57,756 nt of DNA from Pirellulales bacterium (lineage in GTDB: Bacteria; Planctomycetota; Planctomycetia; Pirellulales; JADZDJ01), in the NCBI GenBank assembly GCA_035656635.1, contig DASRSD010000107.1, positions 1 through 57,756 on the forward strand, read 5' to 3'. Below the pieces are notes generated by a model. The model saw nothing but the letters and a program-made list of their open reading frames with translations. It was not told the DNA's origin and did no database searches. Position 1 is the first letter of the stretch. Every line of letters starts with the position of its first letter. Shown here piece after piece: positions 18,619 through 27,917 of this stretch. Position numbers and translations under genes: made by a program.

Positions 18619-19401
18619 ATGAAATTAGCAACTCCGACCATTCGTGGTTCACTGATGGCTGTCGCGGTGCTGTTGTCGGCTGGCTGCAGCGATAAGTCCC
18701 CGCCGGTGAATGACGCGAAGACCCCGTCCAATAGCGGTTCGCAGCAGGATGATGCAACTACGAAGAATATACCTTCAGCAGCCGATAGCACGGCGTCAAA
18801 CACGCCCGCACCGACCTCCAGCAGCCAGTCGGCTGATAATGCTTCCAACTCCCAAAACAGCGATACCCCTGAGGCAGCCTTCAAACGGTACAAAACCGCA
18901 ATGGCGAGCAAGGACTACAAATCGGCTTACTCGCAAATGACTCCTGAATCGCAAGACATCATGCTGGGGGCCATGGCTATGACACTTAATATGATTGCCG
19001 CCATCGATCAGTCGAAAGAACCTGACATCCGCAAAATTCGCGAAAAGTACGGGCTAAAGAATTTGGATCTTTCCACCGTTGGCCCCAATACTGATCAAAA
19101 CGCTATGTTCAAACAGCTAATCGCCGAGGTGAAAGACAAGCCTGCATGCTTGGCCGAAATTATTACCTGGATCGATAACAATGCGCACGATAAGGAACAA
19201 GCTGATCAGGCCGCCTTTGGATTGATCGGTGATGGCGAATTGATAAATGTTAAAATCGACGGCGAAAATGCCGCCGGAACCGTCCAATCAAAGACGGGGG
19301 GAACCGAGAAAGCTGATCAAGTGAAGTTCAAAAAAGCCGATGGCAAGTGGCTGATCGATGTCACTTACTTATTGCCCGCCGAACCACCAGCGGTGAAATG
19401 A
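18619..19401 (+). CDS. Lipoprotein, first of a tandem paralogous pair
   Basis: A 260-residue predicted lipoprotein with lipobox LSAGC and acylated cysteine C23. A Ser/Thr/Pro/Asn linker of about 60 residues follows. A region beginning TPEAAFKRYKTAM, KDYKSAYSQMTPESQD is shared almost unchanged with the next gene, as are VKDKPACLAEII and the C-terminal DGKWLID. The layout resembles small DUF4878/NTF2-like lipoproteins, but I do not recognise the family with certainty. The frame opens at TTG 18613; the ATG at 18619 is better placed after GAAGG. The neighbour starts 66 bases downstream. Confidence 0.8.
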   Translation: MKLATPTIRGSLMAVAVLLSAGCSDKSPPVNDAKTPSNSGSQQDDATTKNIPSAADSTASNTPAPTSSSQSADNASNSQNSDTPEAAFKRYKTAMASKDYKSAYSQMTPESQDIMLGAMAMTLNMIAAIDQSKEPDIRKIREKYGLKNLDLSTVGPNTDQNAMFKQLIAEVKDKPACLAEIITWIDNNAHDKEQADQAAFGLIGDGELINVKIDGENAAGTVQSKTGGTEKADQVKFKKADGKWLIDVTYLLPAEPPAVK

Positions 19402-19467
19402 ACTGCCCCAGCCGCCGGTTCATCTTCCGGTGCCTGTCCGTGACCACCCTTCGAAAGGAATGTTTCC

Positions 19468-20100
19468 ATGCGAATCATGTTTCGGGCGATCTATTATTCA
19501 TGCGTGGCAGCGGCAGCTTTGTCGCTGGCAGGCTGCAGCGGCGGGGCTAACGGCAGCAGCGCAACACCGGAGGCCGCATTTGAAAATTTCATGTCCGCAA
19601 TGAAAAACAAGGATTACAAATCGGCCTTTGCGCAAACCACTCCTGAGTCGCAGGATGTTATGATCGGTAGTTTTGCAATGTTTGTTCCGATGGCTGCCGC
19701 CGCCGATCCACAAAATGGACCCAAGTCGGCCGCAGAAATCAAAAAAATTCTGGATCAACATGGAGTCAAATCCATCGATTCCAGCCAGCTCAAGCCCACT
19801 CAGGATCCCCGGTCATTGTTCAAGCAAGCGACGATCGAGGTGAAAGACAAACCTGCTTGTTTGGCGGACATCATCAATTGGATTTCAACGCAAGATAAGA
19901 ATCCCTCCCTGGGGTTCGATAAGTTCGGTACTGCCACGCTGGCGGATGTCAAAACCGAAGGAGAAACCGCCAGTGGGACGATGAAGTCCAGCACCGGCCC
20001 CGCATCACAATCGGAACCGATGAAATTCAAGCGAATTGACGGCGTCTGGCTGATCGACCTAGCTGCCATGATGCCATTCCCTCCGCCCAATGGTTCTTAA
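19468..20100 (+). CDS. Lipoprotein, second of a tandem paralogous pair
   Basis: A 210-residue predicted lipoprotein with lipobox SLAGC and acylated cysteine C23. It lacks most of the long linker of its upstream paralogue. TPEAAFENFMSAM, KDYKSAFAQTTPESQDVM, VKDKPACLADIINWI and DGVWLID match the paralogue at the same order and spacing, so the pair arose by tandem duplication. GAAAGGA precedes the ATG by eight bases. Function is unknown; an envelope location is inferred. The RNase P RNA gene starts about 60 bases after the stop. Confidence 0.82.
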   Translation: MRIMFRAIYYSCVAAAALSLAGCSGGANGSSATPEAAFENFMSAMKNKDYKSAFAQTTPESQDVMIGSFAMFVPMAAAADPQNGPKSAAEIKKILDQHGVKSIDSSQLKPTQDPRSLFKQATIEVKDKPACLADIINWISTQDKNPSLGFDKFGTATLADVKTEGETASGTMKSSTGPASQSEPMKFKRIDGVWLIDLAAMMPFPPPNGS

Positions 20101-20198
20101 TCGCCTTGAATTTGGCGAACTTGGCAACGCGGATGGTTGTCGGTATCGTACAATGGAACAGTTCGGTAGCGGACCGGGTAGTCGCCGGCCTAATAGCT

Positions 20199-20265
20199 GT
20201 AGGCGGTAGGCTGTCGGCGGTAGGCGCGGAAGTGAAATGCCGACCGCATGCTGCCTACTGCCTAC
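20199..20265. repeat. Palindrome forming the extended P3 helix of RNase P RNA
   Basis: Arms of 27 bases, 20199-20225 and 20239-20265, pair over at least 20 positions. The arms are built of short GTAGGC-like units repeated in tandem, so they look like a dispersed intergenic repeat rather than an ordinary stem. They occupy the position of P3, between the P2 strand and the conserved GAGGAAAGTCC block. Confidence 0.8.
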
Positions 20266-20385
20266 ATGCATAGGCGGGAGGAAAGTCCGGGCTCCACAGG
20301 ACATGGTGGTGGGTAACGCCCACCAGTCGCAAGACTCGGGATAGTGCCACAGAAAGCAAACCGCCAGGCGGGAGCAATCCTGTCG

Positions 20386-20421
<36 letters not shown>

Positions 20422-20494
20422 AGGTCGGGTGACCGGCTTGGCTTGGCAAACCCCACCAGGAGTAAGGCCAAACAGGAAGTAGTCTTTCTCATTT

Positions 20495-20535
20495 CTCCCT
20501 CTCCTCTTGTGGAAGAGGGACGGGGTGAGGGGGAG
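20495..20535. repeat. Palindrome inserted in the P12 arm of RNase P RNA
   Basis: CTCCCTC and GGGGGAG enclose an inner CCTCTT-GTGG-AAGAGG hairpin. The composition, a pyrimidine-rich arm facing a GGGTGAGGGG-like arm, differs from the flanking P12 base (AGGAAGT paired with ACTTCC). Confidence 0.7.
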
Positions 20536-20742
20536 CGGACCGGTCCGGTTCGGCATAACTTCCGGGTAGGCTGCTAAAGGTACGGGAGCCGAAAGGCACA
20601 CGTGTCGCAGATTGCGAGCAATCGTAATCGTAGAGAAATGACTGCCACTGGCGCGGTGGGCTTCCATGCCCTACGCGCCAAGGACAAAACCCGGCTTACA
20701 GGTCCGCTCCGAACTGCTTTTAAGTCGGTTATTCATCGCCGG

Positions 20743-20770
20743 GCTACGGGTGGGCAAGCCCACCCGTGGC
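20743..20770. repeat. Perfect GC hairpin between rnpB and the RHH gene
   Basis: Arms of 13 bases (20743-20755 and 20758-20770) pair with one mismatch around AA; the core GGGTGGGC/GCCCACCC is perfect. It lies between the convergent rnpB and ribbon-helix-helix genes and may end transcription from either side, but no T-run follows in either direction. It may equally be a dispersed repeat. Confidence 0.6.
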
Positions 20771-20871
20771 TCAGGCGACTCTCTGAACAACTGGCTGGAT
20801 ATCCAAGCCCGATGGTTTCATGTTGGCAGTGGTTTGGTCGGAACGACTGCCAGATCATCAACTGCGTCTGT

Positions 20872-21336
20872 TCACAGCCCCGCCGTGGCCGGCTCTTGGA
20901 CAGGCTGGCGCACAACATGAGGTTTTGAATTGCCACTGGTTCCACCGGGTGCTGTCCCGGTCTTGGAGGCGGCCAAATCGCTATCAAGCCATTGGACCAG
21001 CTTCGAAATGCAAAGTTGGTTCATGCTGGTGCACTTCTCGTGGGCTTCCACCTGCAGGAACTCGTGCAGGCTTTTCGGCAGCCGAACGGTAATCACGCGG
21101 GTAGGCTCTTTGTCTTCGGGAACCGGCGGTCCTTCAACGCGGAGCTTGGCTAGCATCTGCTGGATTTCCGCATACTGGTCGGTCTTCTCGAACTCGGTCA
21201 GGGCTTCAGCCGTTGGGTACATCTGGCGGACGATGCCCCCCAGGCCAAGCACTTCGCGGAAGAAGGTCACCCAGTCGGGATTCTGGTGAAATAAAGTTTG
21301 GGCAATGCGAATCACTTCCTGCGGTTTGTTATCCAT
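20872..21336 (-). CDS. Ribbon-helix-helix (HicB/Arc-like) protein
   Basis: A 154-residue protein. Residues about 79-115 form a likely ribbon-helix-helix DNA-binding unit: the strand RVITVRLP, then SLHEFLQVEAHEKCTSMNQLCISKL. The N-terminal half is helical with VIRIAQTLFHQNPDWVTFFREVLGLGG and no recognised domain. The C-terminal tail is Ser/Thr/Pro-rich. RHH proteins of this kind are usually repressors or antitoxins, but no toxin gene lies next to it. The frame opens at a GTG at 21354; the ATG at 21336 has GAGGAGG five bases before it and is chosen. It runs toward rnpB. Confidence 0.75.
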   Translation of the reverse strand: MDNKPQEVIRIAQTLFHQNPDWVTFFREVLGLGGIVRQMYPTAEALTEFEKTDQYAEIQQMLAKLRVEGPPVPEDKEPTRVITVRLPKSLHEFLQVEAHEKCTSMNQLCISKLVQWLDSDLAASKTGTAPGGTSGNSKPHVVRQPVQEPATAGL

Positions 21337-21912
21337 GTCGTCCTCCTCGGACACTTGCGGGTTTGAAAGACTCCGTTCTCCACGTCCACACTGGCGGGGA
21401 TTTAACGGAATGATTCACTGCTGTCAAAGCCAATTGCCGATGTCATTGCATTGCTAGCACTTACGGCAATTCTAGCAGTGCTGCCGAAAGCCCAGGCATG
21501 CCTGCCCAAAAACGTGCAATGGAGTGATTGCACAAAAACTAAGCACTCCGGATTTTCCAGCACCGCAAAGTGTCTCGTCCGAAAACTGCAAATAACCGTT
21601 AAAGTAGGTGAACGGGGTGAGCCGGGTTTGCATTAATGTGGCTTAGGGGTGCCATTGGCTAACTCGGCGTTTATTTGGTGTCCGTACCCGCTCCATAACC
21701 TGACCATTGTCCGGACATCCAAAAAGTTGCTTGTGGAGCATCTAAAGCCACCCATATCTTTGGCAGTCACAAGTAACCACGATTTTTATCAATCTTGGAC
21801 TACCGCAAGCTTTCGTCTGGCCGAGTAGTGGATTAGGATAATTTTTCTCGTCACCGCCCACTGCGCGTTATCAAAGGCTCATCCCGAACAACGCTATATC
21901 TGAGGTGCGTTC
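21337..21912. other. Intergenic region without recognised gene
   Basis: This 576-base stretch lies between the divergent RHH and trypsin-TPR genes. A 61-codon frame at 21451-21636 has no family resemblance, no good ribosome-binding site and an abrupt start, and is not called. The region should hold both promoters; none stands out. Confidence 0.5.
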
Positions 21913-23757
21913 ATGCTGTTGCGTGCAGCTAGTTTCCGTCCGGCATTCGCTGTTCTGCTATGCCTGGTTTGTTTGAGCAAGTTGGCCGAGGCCCAAACCG
22001 ATGATTTGGCCAAGACCTTGAATCTCACTTCGAACTCGAAGTCGCTTCCCTTATGGAGCAAACCGGCAGCCGGAGCGATTGCTGATTTGACGCAAGTGGT
22101 TCATGGGGCGAACACGTCCATCTTTATTGTGGGCAAGCCTGACGAGGGTTTCGGCACGGCGTTTTTAATTTCCAAGGAGCACCGTTTGCTGGCCACCAAC
22201 GCCCATGTGGCCGACATCATGAGCAAAGGCAACGGCGACATGATGGCCATCGAAAACGGCACTTCCCATGTGTTCAAGGTAGTGAAGGCGTATTACCATC
22301 CGGGCGTGCGCCGCAGCATGCGCGGCGTTACGCTGCGCTCGGTAGATCCAAACAAAGGGGAAGTCGATCCACGCTCGCCCGATGTCGCTGTTTTGCAATT
22401 GGCGTCCGGCGGCGAATTGCCTGACGAACTGGCCATGGCAACCCGCGACGAGTTGTACGAGCTTTTTGCACAGCCGGTCGGCATGCTGGGTTTTCCGGGT
22501 CACGACACAATCAGTTGGCCAGGCGTCGGTCAAAAGGCGGAGGCGACATTTCGGGAAGGAGTTGTCAGTCGCATTACCGATTTTCTGAACGACGTAAATG
22601 CACCGCTGGAGCGACAGCAATTTATTCAGCATTCCATGGCCAATTGGTTCGGCTTCAGTGGTTCGCCCATTTTTCTAACCAATGGGCATGTCGTGGCGCT
22701 GAACAATTCCGGCCGTACGGAAACTCAAAACGGAATGTCGACGGCGCTGGCATATGGCGTACGTGTCGATTGCTTATGGGAACTGTTGAAGTCGAACCAT
22801 TTGCTTGATCAGGTGAACATCCCGCCCGAAGCAAAATTGGTCGACGTGGAGCGTTTTTCCGAACCCGATCCGACGGTCGAGTTGCTGAACAAGGTCAATC
22901 GCTTGCTGGACGATGCACGAATCGATTTAACGTATTCTCGTTACTTGCAAGCCGGAGAAAAGTGCAATCAAGCGGCGCATTTAATGCCGAATTACGCGCG
23001 AGTGTACCAAACGCGCGGCGGCGTGTACGCAGACTATTGTGCCGAAACGTATAAGTTCAAGGATCCGCAAGGATTGTACTACGATCAACTTGCCTTCAAC
23101 GATGCTAGAAAAGCAGTCGAGCTTGATCCGGAGAATAGTGACGCATACCTCGATCTCGGCATGTTTACCAGCAATTTGGTGAATGCCAAAATCGCGGACG
23201 GGTATCATCATTTCGTTTCGGCGGTGGTCGAAATTGCCGATAAGATCATCGACGCGCCAGGCGTGCCTTCGTATACCAAGGCATACGCTTACACCGTTCG
23301 AGCAGAAGGAAGAGGTTACACGCCCGAGACGTTAAGTGATTTAAAAAAAGCGGACGCATTAGATCCGTATGACGACCAAATTTATTGGTCGGTCAACAAT
23401 TACTACCAAAATAACGACGATGACGCCCAGGCCGAGAAGTTCAAAGATCTCAGTCGTAAGTTGCAGGAAGCCCGCGCCAAAAATCTAGAGGCCTGGCGAT
23501 TGGCAACCAGCTCCGACGATTCCAAGCGCGACGGCAAGAAAGCAATTCAACTGGCCACGGAAGCATGCACCGTAACGAATTTTAATCGGTACGATTATCT
23601 GGCATCGTTAGCGGCCGCATATGCCGAATCCGGAGATTACGATCATGCCGTCGAGTATCAACAAAAGGCGCTGAAATTGGCGCCCGAAGATTATCGCGGC
23701 GAACACGCCAAGCGGCTGAAATACTTTCAAGATCACAACACGTTGCGACAAATGTAG
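21913..23757 (+). CDS. Exported trypsin-like serine protease with TPR repeats
   Basis: A 614-residue protein with a signal peptide ending near AEA (25-27). The protease domain covers about 60-290: H98 in TNAHVAD, D157 in SPDVAVLQL, and S249 in GFSGSPIF, which matches the GNSGGP position although Phe and Ser replace Asn and Gly. From about 320 to 600 there are tetratricopeptide-like helices, for example ALKLAPEDYRGEHAKRLKYF, ARKAVELDPENSDAYLDLG and YLASLAAAYAESGDYDHAVEYQQKALKLAP. No PDZ domain follows the protease, unlike DegP/HtrA. It probably acts in the periplasm or paryphoplasm on unknown proteins, the TPR part giving a binding surface. Confidence 0.85.
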   Translation: MLLRAASFRPAFAVLLCLVCLSKLAEAQTDDLAKTLNLTSNSKSLPLWSKPAAGAIADLTQVVHGANTSIFIVGKPDEGFGTAFLISKEHRLLATNAHVADIMSKGNGDMMAIENGTSHVFKVVKAYYHPGVRRSMRGVTLRSVDPNKGEVDPRSPDVAVLQLASGGELPDELAMATRDELYELFAQPVGMLGFPGHDTISWPGVGQKAEATFREGVVSRITDFLNDVNAPLERQQFIQHSMANWFGFSGSPIFLTNGHVVALNNSGRTETQNGMSTALAYGVRVDCLWELLKSNHLLDQVNIPPEAKLVDVERFSEPDPTVELLNKVNRLLDDARIDLTYSRYLQAGEKCNQAAHLMPNYARVYQTRGGVYADYCAETYKFKDPQGLYYDQLAFNDARKAVELDPENSDAYLDLGMFTSNLVNAKIADGYHHFVSAVVEIADKIIDAPGVPSYTKAYAYTVRAEGRGYTPETLSDLKKADALDPYDDQIYWSVNNYYQNNDDDAQAEKFKDLSRKLQEARAKNLEAWRLATSSDDSKRDGKKAIQLATEACTVTNFNRYDYLASLAAAYAESGDYDHAVEYQQKALKLAPEDYRGEHAKRLKYFQDHNTLRQM

Positions 23758-23850
23758 CACTAAGCGGCGAAGCACACCCTGTCCAACGGGCTTGCAGGCG
23801 GCGGAGCACCCCCTTCGATTTGAAGTCGGCAGAATTCAACCAACTAGCCG

Positions 23851-24984
23851 TTAGGGGAGCACAGCATTCGATTCGCCACCTTCGGCACTGGATAATGCGC
23901 GCCAAATATTGGGGTCGATGGTATCGGTGGCGAAATGCGTGGAACCGTCACAAAAACTAACATTGACCCCGCCCTGGTGTTTACTGCGCGCCGCAAAAAA
24001 TTGGCCGTCAACATTGACTCGATTTGCCGGATCGCCTCCTAAGCAATTGCAGGGCGGAACGCCATCCAACTCTTGGACAGTGAGTATCGCATAGGTTCCA
24101 GCCCCCGTTCCTCCGGTGCAGGGCATACGGTTGTCGGTGTCTCCCCTGGGATCGTTTGGCAACAGTATGCCTTCAAATGTTTGTCCGCCGAGCGCAGTTT
24201 CAATTTCACTAATCGGCCCTCCCCAAATGCTAGAGGAATTTGGTTCGCGCTTGATTGTGCGTATTTCTGCCATCAGCAGCGTGTGGCTGGTGCCGTCAGA
24301 GATTTTTGCAAGCGGCCTACTTCCGGGAAGATTCTGCCCAGCTTGATTCTTTTTACCGCGGAGGATGGAAGGCCCGAATGGCGCCCCTTTAAACGTGGCC
24401 GCCGGAATCAGCGGCAGTGAGGGTGTGGCTGGAATGATCGCTTGATTGGTTTGACCGTAATTTGTGTTTCCGAAGTTTACTGCATAGTTGCCTCGCCAGC
24501 GGGCAAATAACATAAAATTCGCGGGCGTCGCTCCTTCGTCCAGAATCATTCCGTCCGAGGGGCATTCGAATAATGGAACCTTAACGGTTCGCGCCGTGTA
24601 ATTCGACGCATCAGTAAAAGACTTGTCTGTATGAATGGCTTGCGCGAGGGCTTTTTCTTCAATGAACGGGCAGAGATAGGAATACCAACCGTGGTCATCC
24701 CACCAAGAAGACCCCGCCCCTTGCACCGGATCAGTCCCAGCAGGCTGACCCGGCGGTTCATCACCCCACCAAAATTTTGTCCCCGGCGGTAATTTCTTTT
24801 TTGCGTTGTCGTAATTCGTCATCGCCAAGGCAGACTGCTTGAGATTATTAGAGCATTGCGATCGCCGGGCGGCTTCGCGCGCGGCCTGCACGGCAGGCAG
24901 CAATAGCGCAATCAGAATGCCGATGATGGCAATCACCACCAACAGTTCGACTAATGTAAACCCGCGATCGGCATTTCGCTGCAT
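23851..24984 (-). CDS. DUF1559 prepilin-like protein
   Basis: A 377-residue protein of the planctomycete DUF1559 family. The short leader MQRNADRG precedes FTLVELLVVIAIIGIL, a type IV prepilin cleavage site and N-terminal helix, with the expected Glu at +5. Then come LLPAVQAAREAARRSQCSNNLKQ and, near the C-terminus, VNVSFCDGSTHF, both family marks. Planctomycete genomes carry many copies; their function is unknown. GGGGA precedes the ATG by six bases. It lies 600 bases from the secretion locus but on the opposite strand, so it is probably separately transcribed, and could be processed by the same peptidase. Confidence 0.95.
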   Translation of the reverse strand: MQRNADRGFTLVELLVVIAIIGILIALLLPAVQAAREAARRSQCSNNLKQSALAMTNYDNAKKKLPPGTKFWWGDEPPGQPAGTDPVQGAGSSWWDDHGWYSYLCPFIEEKALAQAIHTDKSFTDASNYTARTVKVPLFECPSDGMILDEGATPANFMLFARWRGNYAVNFGNTNYGQTNQAIIPATPSLPLIPAATFKGAPFGPSILRGKKNQAGQNLPGSRPLAKISDGTSHTLLMAEIRTIKREPNSSSIWGGPISEIETALGGQTFEGILLPNDPRGDTDNRMPCTGGTGAGTYAILTVQELDGVPPCNCLGGDPANRVNVDGQFFAARSKHQGGVNVSFCDGSTHFATDTIDPNIWRALSSAEGGESNAVLP

Positions 24985-25610
24985 GATGTTCCCCGTAGCA
25001 ATCCATCGTTTGCGGCAGTTAAATTAGTAACGGCAAATACGTTGTGGCGATAAGGTTTAACGCAGTCGCCCCTGGCTGATTTTCTGCCAAACGATTTCCC
25101 AAAAGACCCAGAAATCGACGAATGAATGTGCGATTCTGGCCAACGAGCATCCCCTAACCAGTTTCAGTGTAATAAAAAAGTGCGAAGCAAAGCAATGATT
25201 TTTTACACCATCGAGCATTCGTTTTTTTCCAGCCGATGAGGATCGCCCAATGGTAATTCCGGCTAAAAGGCCTATCCAGGATGCGGTCCGTTAATTGACA
25301 GTCGGCTATGTCGCCAGTACTCTAAATATATAGTAGGCAAAGCCTTTTCGCCCTGTGGGAGGATTTGACGATTGGCGAATGGGCCAGCTTTTCAGCGCCT
25401 GCAGGGAGAACCCGGAACGCTGCCTGCTGTTCACGGCGCATCGGTTTAACTAGGCTAAGGCGTTTGCAGCTTAAATGGCTCAATCAGCGCAGGGCAATGC
25501 GCCCGCAATCGCACAGCCAAGTCAAGTTCCTCACGGTTTTTCCGGACAGGTTCGGTTCGGTCTATTAAGTGCGGTAACGGAAAGATTATCCCCAGAAACT
25601 GATCGTAAGC
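24985..25610. other. Divergent intergenic region before the secretion locus
   Basis: This 626-base stretch lies between the DUF1559 gene (minus) and the first ATPase gene (plus). An AT-rich imperfect inverted repeat, GTGTAATAAAAAA against TTTTTTACAC, is at about 25166-25210. A 67-codon frame at 25365-25568 has no support. No promoter match is strong enough to call. Confidence 0.4.
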
Positions 25611-27317
25611 ATGCCAAATTTTGCTGAAATCCTGATTCGCAAGCGGGTCATCAGCCAGGAACAATTGGCTGAAGCCAAAAAGCTCGCCAAGGAATCGCGC
25701 AAAAGCGTGGGGGAAGAGCTGATTCGCCTGGGTTATGCCAGCGGCGACGACGTGATGCGCGCCATGGCCCAGGAGCATGGCTTAGATTTCGTCAATTTAA
25801 ACGAGGTGGTAATCCCGCCATCGGTTGTCGAATTGGTGCCCGAATCGGTCGCCCGCGAAAATGCTGTGTTGCCGCTGGCCGAGGATGACGGGACGCTCAA
25901 AGTCATCATGAGTGATCCCTTGGATTACGATACGCGGGAAAAACTGCGATTCATTCTGAACCGCAACATCGAAATTGCCCTCGCGCCCCGCGATATGATT
26001 TTGGAAGCTATTAACAAGCATTATGGCCAAATCGACGGTGAAAGCGCCGACTCGATGCTGCAGGAATTCACCGATACGGCCATCGATTTCACCGAAACTG
26101 CCCAAGAATCGGGCGCTGCCGGGGCCGAAGAAGTTGTTGACGAGGCCAGTGCCCCGATCGTGCGGCTCGTGCAATTGGTTATCAGCGAAGCAGTGCAGTT
26201 ACGGGCCTCGGACATTCACATTGAGCCGTTTGAAGATCGGCTGCGAATTCGCTACCGAATTGACGGCGTTTTGGTCGAACGGGACAGCCCCCCTAAAAGA
26301 TTAGCAGCCGCTTTGCTTTCTCGGTTGAAAATTCTCTCAAAATTGGATATTGCCGAGCGGCGGCGGCCCCAAGACGGACGCATCAAAATTACTGCCGGCC
26401 AAAAGGAAGTCGATTTGCGCGTTAGTGTGCTACCGACGAACCATGGCCAGTCCGTGGTGATGCGGATTTTGGACAAGGATAACATCCGGGTTGGCGTGCG
26501 GCAGTTGGGCTTGTCGGAAGAAGATTTTCGGCAGTTCAAAGGACTCATTAAACGCCCTAACGGCATTATTTTGGTTACCGGACCAACTGGTTCGGGAAAG
26601 ACCACTACTCTGTATGCCGCCTTGAACGAGCTGAATCGGCCCGACACCAAAATTATCACTGCCGAGGACCCGGTGGAGTATTACCTGCCGGGAATTAACC
26701 AGGTCGAGGTGCGGCACAACATTGGATTGGATTTCGCCAAGATCATTCGGGCGATGCTGCGTCAGGCCCCTAATATCATTTTGGTTGGCGAAATGCGCGA
26801 TGCTGAGACAGCACAGATGGGAATTCAGGCATCTTTGACGGGACACTTGGTTTTCAGTACACTGCATACGAACGATGCGCCCGGTGCTATTACACGTATG
26901 ATCGACATGGGCGTTCCGGCTTATCTTGTTTCCAGCAGTATCATTGCCGTGTTAGCGCAACGCTTGGTGCGGGTCATTTGTCCAAAGTGCAAACAACCAT
27001 TCAAACCATCTGAATCGGTGTTAAAGCAGTCTGGAGTCACGCCGGAAATGGCTGCTACGGCAACATTTATGAAGGGAAAGGGTTGCAATAACTGTCAGCA
27101 AAGCGGCTATCGAGGGCGATTAGGGATTTACGAATTGATGTTGATGTCTTCAAAAATCCGCGAACTGGCGTTTGAAGGGGCTGCTACCCAGGTGATTCGT
27201 AAGACCGCGATTAGCCTAGGGATGACAACCCTTTACAACGATGGGCTAAACAAGGTGATGAAAGGGATTACGACCCTGGAAGAATTGACCCGAACTGCCA
27301 AGCAACATGAGATCTAG
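25611..27317 (+). CDS. PilB/GspE-type assembly ATPase, first copy
   Basis: A 568-residue hexameric ATPase of the type IV pilus / type II secretion class. The N-terminal MshEN-type domain (about 1-150) shows the LIRKRVISQEQLAEA and LGYASGDDVMRAMAQEHGLDFV pattern; some MshEN domains bind c-di-GMP. The ATPase core has Walker A GPTGSGKT at 324-331, the Asp box, Walker B ILVGEMRDAET near 390 and the His box STLHTNDAPGA. The zinc tetracysteine motif is C457/C460 (CPKC) and CNNC near 491. It powers subunit assembly at the inner membrane. A 600-base gap separates it from pilT. Confidence 0.93.
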   Translation: MPNFAEILIRKRVISQEQLAEAKKLAKESRKSVGEELIRLGYASGDDVMRAMAQEHGLDFVNLNEVVIPPSVVELVPESVARENAVLPLAEDDGTLKVIMSDPLDYDTREKLRFILNRNIEIALAPRDMILEAINKHYGQIDGESADSMLQEFTDTAIDFTETAQESGAAGAEEVVDEASAPIVRLVQLVISEAVQLRASDIHIEPFEDRLRIRYRIDGVLVERDSPPKRLAAALLSRLKILSKLDIAERRRPQDGRIKITAGQKEVDLRVSVLPTNHGQSVVMRILDKDNIRVGVRQLGLSEEDFRQFKGLIKRPNGIILVTGPTGSGKTTTLYAALNELNRPDTKIITAEDPVEYYLPGINQVEVRHNIGLDFAKIIRAMLRQAPNIILVGEMRDAETAQMGIQASLTGHLVFSTLHTNDAPGAITRMIDMGVPAYLVSSSIIAVLAQRLVRVICPKCKQPFKPSESVLKQSGVTPEMAATATFMKGKGCNNCQQSGYRGRLGIYELMLMSSKIRELAFEGAATQVIRKTAISLGMTTLYNDGLNKVMKGITTLEELTRTAKQHEI

Positions 27318-27917
27318 CACAGTGGTTCGTAAAGTTGTGAACTGGGTATTTTCGATCTTTTCTCGACGCATCCGAATCTTGCAATCGCGGTAGTAAATCA
27401 GCTGCCAAAGGCCCGTAAGTTCAACGATAGAAACGGTTTTCGGCGGGTGTTCATCAATAAACATTTATTAACTACACATCCACGACCATCAGGAATTGTG
27501 TTTCGGAACAGGTGATCATTGAGCTGGCTTGTTGAATCATAATCGCCATTTGCCGCAGCCATTCCCGTGCTATGCAGCAAGTTGCGAAATTTGAGTTCGA
27601 CAGCAACCAGGCGAATAATCTTGCTGGCAGTCTGACCGGACGGTGCTTTCCCCGAACCTTATCATGCGCAGTGGGCCTGCGAGCCAATGGGGGAAGCCAG
27701 TCCACAGGTGGGGGCTTGGCGGACGGTTAGGTCGGAAAAGCGGACGGACCTAGAAGAGCTGTCTTTCGGTGCCGCAAAGTTATCGCCTTTAGAGTGCTGC
27801 GAAGCTTAGCCTTTGGCGCTGTTATGACGCGGTCTTTTGGGCCCGGAGCCGCGCCAGTCGTCATGTTCCCAATCTGGCGCAATCACTTTTCTCGACCATG
27901 AATCCCTTGGAGCTGCC
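27318..27917. other. Intergenic region without recognised gene
   Basis: About 600 bases between the first ATPase gene and pilT. The frame upstream of pilT stays open to a TTG at 27837, but that segment is not conserved in type and is treated as untranslated. Short minus-strand frames show no family pattern. A promoter for pilT probably lies here; none was identified. Confidence 0.4.

Noticed and set aside
20872-21336. Toxin-antitoxin module
   Set aside because: The RHH domain is antitoxin-like, but no adjacent toxin gene is visible.
21451-21636. 61-codon frame upstream of the trypsin-TPR gene
   Set aside because: Hydrophobic start but no ribosome-binding site, cleavage site or family pattern.
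25365-25568. Small frame before the first ATPase gene
   Set aside because: No ribosome-binding site or resemblance; likely upstream untranslated DNA.
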